Shown: piece by piece, positions 61,185 through 64,000 of the stretch | Layout: each line of letters begins with the position of its first letter | Numbering within the stretch: the first letter of the stretch is position 1 | Source of the DNA: Cellulosimicrobium arenosum | GTDB lineage: Bacteria > Actinomycetota > Actinomycetes > Actinomycetales > Cellulomonadaceae | DNA length: 64,000 bases | NCBI RefSeq assembly: GCF_014837295.1 | Contig: NZ_JACYHB010000004.1 | Location: forward strand, 62,001-126,000 | Direction: 5' to 3' | Program-made: the position numbers and the translations under genes | Notes under the pieces: generated by a model | What the model was told of the DNA's origin: nothing | Databases searched by the model: none | The model's input: only the letters and a program-made list of their open reading frames with translations

Positions 61185-61897
61185 CAGCGCACTCCTTCGG
61201 TGGTGGCGGTGAGGTCGAGGTAGTAGTCCTCGAGGGAACGGTCGGTCACGAGGTCGTCGAGGGCTCCGGCGGCGACGACCTGACCCTGGCCCATGACGAC
61301 GAGGTCGTCCGCGACCTGGCTCACCTCGGGCAGCACGTGGCTCGCGAGCAGGACGGCGCCGCCGTCGTCGGCGAACCTCCGCAGGAGGTCGCGCAGCCAG
61401 CGCATCCCCGCCGGGTCGAGACCGTTCGCGGGCTCGTCCAGCACGAGCACCTCCGGGTCACCGAGGAGCGCGGCGGCGAGCCCGACCCGCTGCCGCATGC
61501 CGAGCGAGTAGGTGCGGACCCGGCGGTCCGCCGCGGGGGTCATGCCGACGAGCGCGAGCACGTCGTCGACCCGCTGCACGGGCAGGTGTCCTGCGGCGGC
61601 CAGGACCCGGAGATGGTCGCGACCGGTACGTCCCGGGTGCAGGCCGCCCGCGTCGAGGAGGGCCCCGACGATCCGCTCGGGGTGCGCCAGGTCGGCGTAA
61701 GCGCGACCGCCGAACGTCGCGGTGCCGGTGGTCGCGGACGCGAGGCCGAGCAGGACGTGCAGCGTGGTCGTCTTCCCCGCTCCGTTCGGGCCGAGCAGCC
61801 CGACGACGCGCCCGGGCTCGACGGCGAAGGTCACGTCTCGGACGGCGTCGAACCGTCCGTACGACTTGCCCAGGCCGGAGATCTCGATGGTAGGCAC
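61184..61897 (-). CDS. ABC transporter ATP-binding protein (drug/peptide exporter type)
   Basis: 237 residues: Walker A GLLGPNGAGKTTT, signature YSLGMRQRVGLAAALLGDP (SLGMRQR, usual in BcrA/CcmA-type ATPases), Walker B VLVLDEPANGLDPAGMRWLR and switch HVLPEVSQV. The GTG at 61897 has SD GAGGA. From 61898 to 62185 I see only GGCGGCCC direct repeats (~62010-62040) and the leader of the next gene. Confidence 0.9.
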   Translation of the reverse strand: MPTIEISGLGKSYGRFDAVRDVTFAVEPGRVVGLLGPNGAGKTTTLHVLLGLASATTGTATFGGRAYADLAHPERIVGALLDAGGLHPGRTGRDHLRVLAAAGHLPVQRVDDVLALVGMTPAADRRVRTYSLGMRQRVGLAAALLGDPEVLVLDEPANGLDPAGMRWLRDLLRRFADDGGAVLLASHVLPEVSQVADDLVVMGQGQVVAAGALDDLVTDRSLEDYYLDLTATTEGVR

Positions 61898-62185
61898 AGG
61901 TGGTCCTCGTCTCCCTGGAACCGACGGGCTCTCCGTCGCTCTCCCAGCCTCACGGGGTGCGGTGCTCCACCGCTTCGGCCGTGCGGGGGAACTCGTCGTG
62001 CGACCTACGGCGGCCCTCGGCGGCCCGGGCGGCCCTGGGCGACCGTCGACGGCACCGACCCGGGGCGGGGTGACAGATCCGGTGCACATGGGGCAAGGTG
62101 GGGGCGGACCCGACCGAGCGGCGGGCCGCGCGCCGTCTCGCGGCCCCGGCACCACCCGTCCAGCACTGCAGGAGGGAGGCGCGCC

Positions 62186-63073
62186 ATGCCTCGTCGAACC
62201 GGACCGAACGCTCCCCCCGGGTCGCCCGTGCCCGCGCGCGGCTCTCGCGACGCTCTCCGCGCCCGTTCCGCCCTGCCCTGGCTGTCCGTGGTCGCCGGTG
62301 CCGGCGTGATCGTCCTCGCCGTCTCCGTCGCCGGCGTGGTCGGTGCGGCGACAGGGGGCGGACAGCCCGTCGTCGTGCCCGGCTCCGTGGCCGAGGGGCA
62401 GGGCCCGGCCGAGCCCGACGACCTGGTCGTCGAGCCGCGACCCGAGCCGAGCGTCCGGGTCACCCGGGTCCCGCCACCCGTCGTCGACGACCCGCCCACG
62501 CGCGGCGGGGGCGAGCGGGTCCCGCCCCGTGAGCCCGACGAGCCCGCGGGCACGCCCACCGACCCGGGGACCACCGAGCCGGACGACGACGCGTCCGACG
62601 AACCGGCCGAGCCGAGCACCGAGGAGCAGGCCACCCCGGCCCCGTCTCCCGACGACGCGCCGACGTCCCCCGCCGCCCCCGACGAGGAGGCGGGCGTGCA
62701 GTGGGTCCAGCAGCGCCTCGTCGCGTTCGGCGCCGACCTCGAGACGACAGGTCGGCTCGACGACGCGACCGTCGCCGCGCTGACCGCGTTCCAGCAGGGG
62801 AACGGCCTGGTCCCGACGGGGACGGTGACCGCGGAGACGGTGCACGCCCTGGCCGCCGAGCCGGGCGACCTGGACGGCGCCGACGTGGAGGACGGCGACG
62901 GCGGCGACTCGGACGGCGACTCGGGCGACTCGGGCGGTGGCTCGGGCGGTGCGGAGACCGCGGAACCCGACGACGGCTCGGACGCCGGTGCCCTCGCTCC
63001 GCCGGCGTCGCGGGAGCCCGCGGAGCCGACCGAGCCCGCGGAGCCGACGGAGTCCGCCGAGCCGACGGAGTAG
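62186..63073 (+). CDS. Membrane-anchored peptidoglycan-binding (PGBD-1-like) protein
   Basis: 295 residues: one transmembrane/signal segment (LSVVAGAGVIVLAVSVAGVV), a ~110-residue Pro/Glu/Asp/Thr-rich linker, a PG_binding_1 fold (~170-215: VQWVQQRLVAFGADLETTGR, LDDATVAALTAFQQGNGLVP) and an acidic C-terminal tail with EPTEPAEPTESAEPTE repeats. It has no catalytic domain, so it probably tethers to or senses the cell wall. SD GGAGGGAGG. Confidence 0.8.
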   Translation: MPRRTGPNAPPGSPVPARGSRDALRARSALPWLSVVAGAGVIVLAVSVAGVVGAATGGGQPVVVPGSVAEGQGPAEPDDLVVEPRPEPSVRVTRVPPPVVDDPPTRGGGERVPPREPDEPAGTPTDPGTTEPDDDASDEPAEPSTEEQATPAPSPDDAPTSPAAPDEEAGVQWVQQRLVAFGADLETTGRLDDATVAALTAFQQGNGLVPTGTVTAETVHALAAEPGDLDGADVEDGDGGDSDGDSGDSGGGSGGAETAEPDDGSDAGALAPPASREPAEPTEPAEPTESAEPTE

Positions 63074-63108
63074 TCCGCCGGAAGGCGTGGCCGGGGACGA
63101 CCCCGCGG

Positions 63109-63900
63109 TCAGCCGAGCAGGTCGGCGGGCAGCGGTTCGTCTCCGCCCGCGAGGCAGAGACCGGTGCGGTCCCCGCCGGACCACGACGCGTCGGTGGGCG
63201 CCCACACGACGAGGTCGACGCCGTCGGGCGCGTCCGGACCGAGCACGCCCGGCGTGCAGACCTTCGCCACACGCGCGCTCACGCCCTCCTGACCGTGCCA
63301 CACCTCGTCGGCACCGAAGTCGGTGCGCGCGACGACCTGGGCGCGGTGCTCGTCCGCGCAGGGGACGACCCGCACCTGCGAGACCTCCCCGTCCGGTGGG
63401 AGCTCTGCGAGGCAGCTGCCGACCACGAGGCGCGTCGCCGCCACGGTGACGGGTGCCTCGACGTCCCCGGCCAGCGGCGTGCTCGCCCGGTCCGCCTGCC
63501 ACCAGAGGGCCGCTCCCGCGGCCCAGGCGACGGTCACGACCGCACCGGTCACCATGCCCGCGATCGCGAGACCGCGACCGCGGGTGCGGTGCGCGCGGAC
63601 GCGGCTCAGCGCGGCGCCGCCCAGACCGATGCCGACCGGTCCGAGGACCACCCCGGCGGGCACGGACGCGAGTGCGAGCGCGTCGGTCCGCGGCCGCACG
63701 GGCCGTTGCGGGTCCCAGCCCGGCGCGTACGTGCCGGCCGCGAAGCCGCCCTCGTGCTGCGATCCGGTGGGCATCCGAGGGTCGCTGACCGGTACCGACC
63801 CGGGTGGTGGCGGTACCGGAGGGACACCCGGGGCGGGCGTCGGCCCGGACGGGTCGGGACGAGCCGGCGGCTCGGGCGCGGCGAAGAGGTCGTCGGTCAT
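63109..63900 (-). CDS. DUF4190-type membrane protein with septum-formation-like extracellular domain
   Basis: 263 residues: a Pro-rich cytoplasmic N-terminus, two transmembrane helices of DUF4190 type (LALASVPAGVVLGPVGIGLG, GLAIAGMVTGAVVTVAWAAG), then an extracellular domain with three cysteines in a pattern seen in septum-formation/DUF4190 proteins: VVGSCLAELPPDGEVSQVRV, VPCADEHRAQVV and VAKVCTP. The role is unknown. It starts 2 nt after the stop of the upstream gene. Confidence 0.78.
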   Translation of the reverse strand: MTDDLFAAPEPPARPDPSGPTPAPGVPPVPPPPGSVPVSDPRMPTGSQHEGGFAAGTYAPGWDPQRPVRPRTDALALASVPAGVVLGPVGIGLGGAALSRVRAHRTRGRGLAIAGMVTGAVVTVAWAAGAALWWQADRASTPLAGDVEAPVTVAATRLVVGSCLAELPPDGEVSQVRVVPCADEHRAQVVARTDFGADEVWHGQEGVSARVAKVCTPGVLGPDAPDGVDLVVWAPTDASWSGGDRTGLCLAGGDEPLPADLLG

Positions 63901-63902
63901 GG

Positions 63903-64000
63903 TCAGCTGTCCAGCGCGACACCGATCAGGAACAACCCCGCGAAGATCATCCCGAGGAGTCCGACGACGATGCCCGTGACCGCGAAGCCCATGCCCTTGG
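63903..64000 (-). CDS. DUF4190-like membrane protein, C-terminal part (cut by window end)
   Basis: The frame entering from the right edge reads KGMGFAVTGIVVGLLGMIFA, then GLFLIGVALDS and stop. It is a single hydrophobic helix with the GxAVTGIVVG start common in DUF4190 proteins. Only ~31 codons are visible. Its stop is 2 nt before the ATG of the next gene, so the two are probably co-transcribed. Confidence 0.6.
   Translation of the reverse strand, partial: KGMGFAVTGIVVGLLGMIFAGLFLIGVALDS

Overview
The window is very GC-rich DNA (third codon positions almost always G or C) with GTG starts, ATGA/GTGA stop-start overlaps, ANTAR-domain regulators, DUF4235/DUF6328 membrane proteins, a WXG100 secretion locus and many leaderless promoters of the form TAnnnT, then 6-7 nt, then the start codon. 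This fits a high-GC actinobacterium. The secreted GH2 enzyme, the DUF1080 protein and the AGE-family epimerase suggest a saprophyte in or near Cellulomonadaceae. The genus is an inference. I see no tRNA, rRNA, CRISPR array, transposase or prophage gene, so this reads as ordinary chromosome.

Layout. 1-1.3 kb: 3' end of an AGE epimerase, a large palindrome, a GNAT and an orphan LuxR DNA-binding domain. 1.4-15.1 kb: a molybdenum region, with molybdate uptake (HTH-TOBE regulator, modA, fused modBC) and cofactor synthesis (moaB, moaD, a DUF6457 gene, mobA, moaC, moeA). It is interrupted by a deleted GNAT pseudogene, a VOC protein and two secreted carbohydrate-active proteins that share a C-terminal module. 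15.2-17.9 kb: PAS-ANTAR, GAF-ANTAR and PAS-ANTAR regulators. 18-21.8 kb: a DUF6328 protein, three overlapping genes for membrane-anchored beta-rich proteins, and a convergent polytopic membrane protein. 22-26.4 kb: a TPP riboswitch and the thiamine ABC transporter thiBPQ. 26.5-29.7 kb: a second DUF4235 gene and a HisKA_3 kinase/NarL regulator/VOC operon. 29.7-36 kb: a CCCCCA tract with a long hairpin, a DHFR-like reductase, pgi, a dienelactone hydrolase-like protein, a tandem GNAT, a GlsB-type protein, an S4 RNA-binding protein and an acyltransferase.

36-39.7 kb: a ROK regulator with a perfect operator palindrome and an apparent leaderless leader ORF, then a ChbG-type deacetylase and a GPH symporter, probably for amino-sugar oligosaccharides. 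39.8-41.8 kb: a CDF transporter and a CAP-domain protein. 41.8-47.2 kb: a compact type VII-like locus made of WXG100, a frameshifted small membrane protein and a three-ATPase FtsK/SpoIIIE protein. 47.3-49.5 kb: an Ada/AlkA fusion coupled to ogt for alkylation repair. 49.6-51.7 kb: an alpha/beta hydrolase and an enoyl-CoA hydratase-family gene whose divergent -10 elements interlock in one palindrome. 51.7-58.1 kb: an LppM-like lipoprotein, clpB under HspR-type and SigR/SigH-type control, a diacylglycerol kinase-family protein, a small membrane protein and DUF2071. 58.2-61.9 kb: an ABC-2 exporter with a cognate two-component system. 62-64 kb: a secreted peptidoglycan-binding protein and a DUF4190/septum-formation-type pair cut by the window end.

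Most operons are short and tightly coupled. The least explained items are the trio at 18.5-20.5 kb with its membrane neighbour, the shared C-terminal module of the two secreted enzymes, the frameshift in the type VII locus and the leader ORF before the ROK gene.
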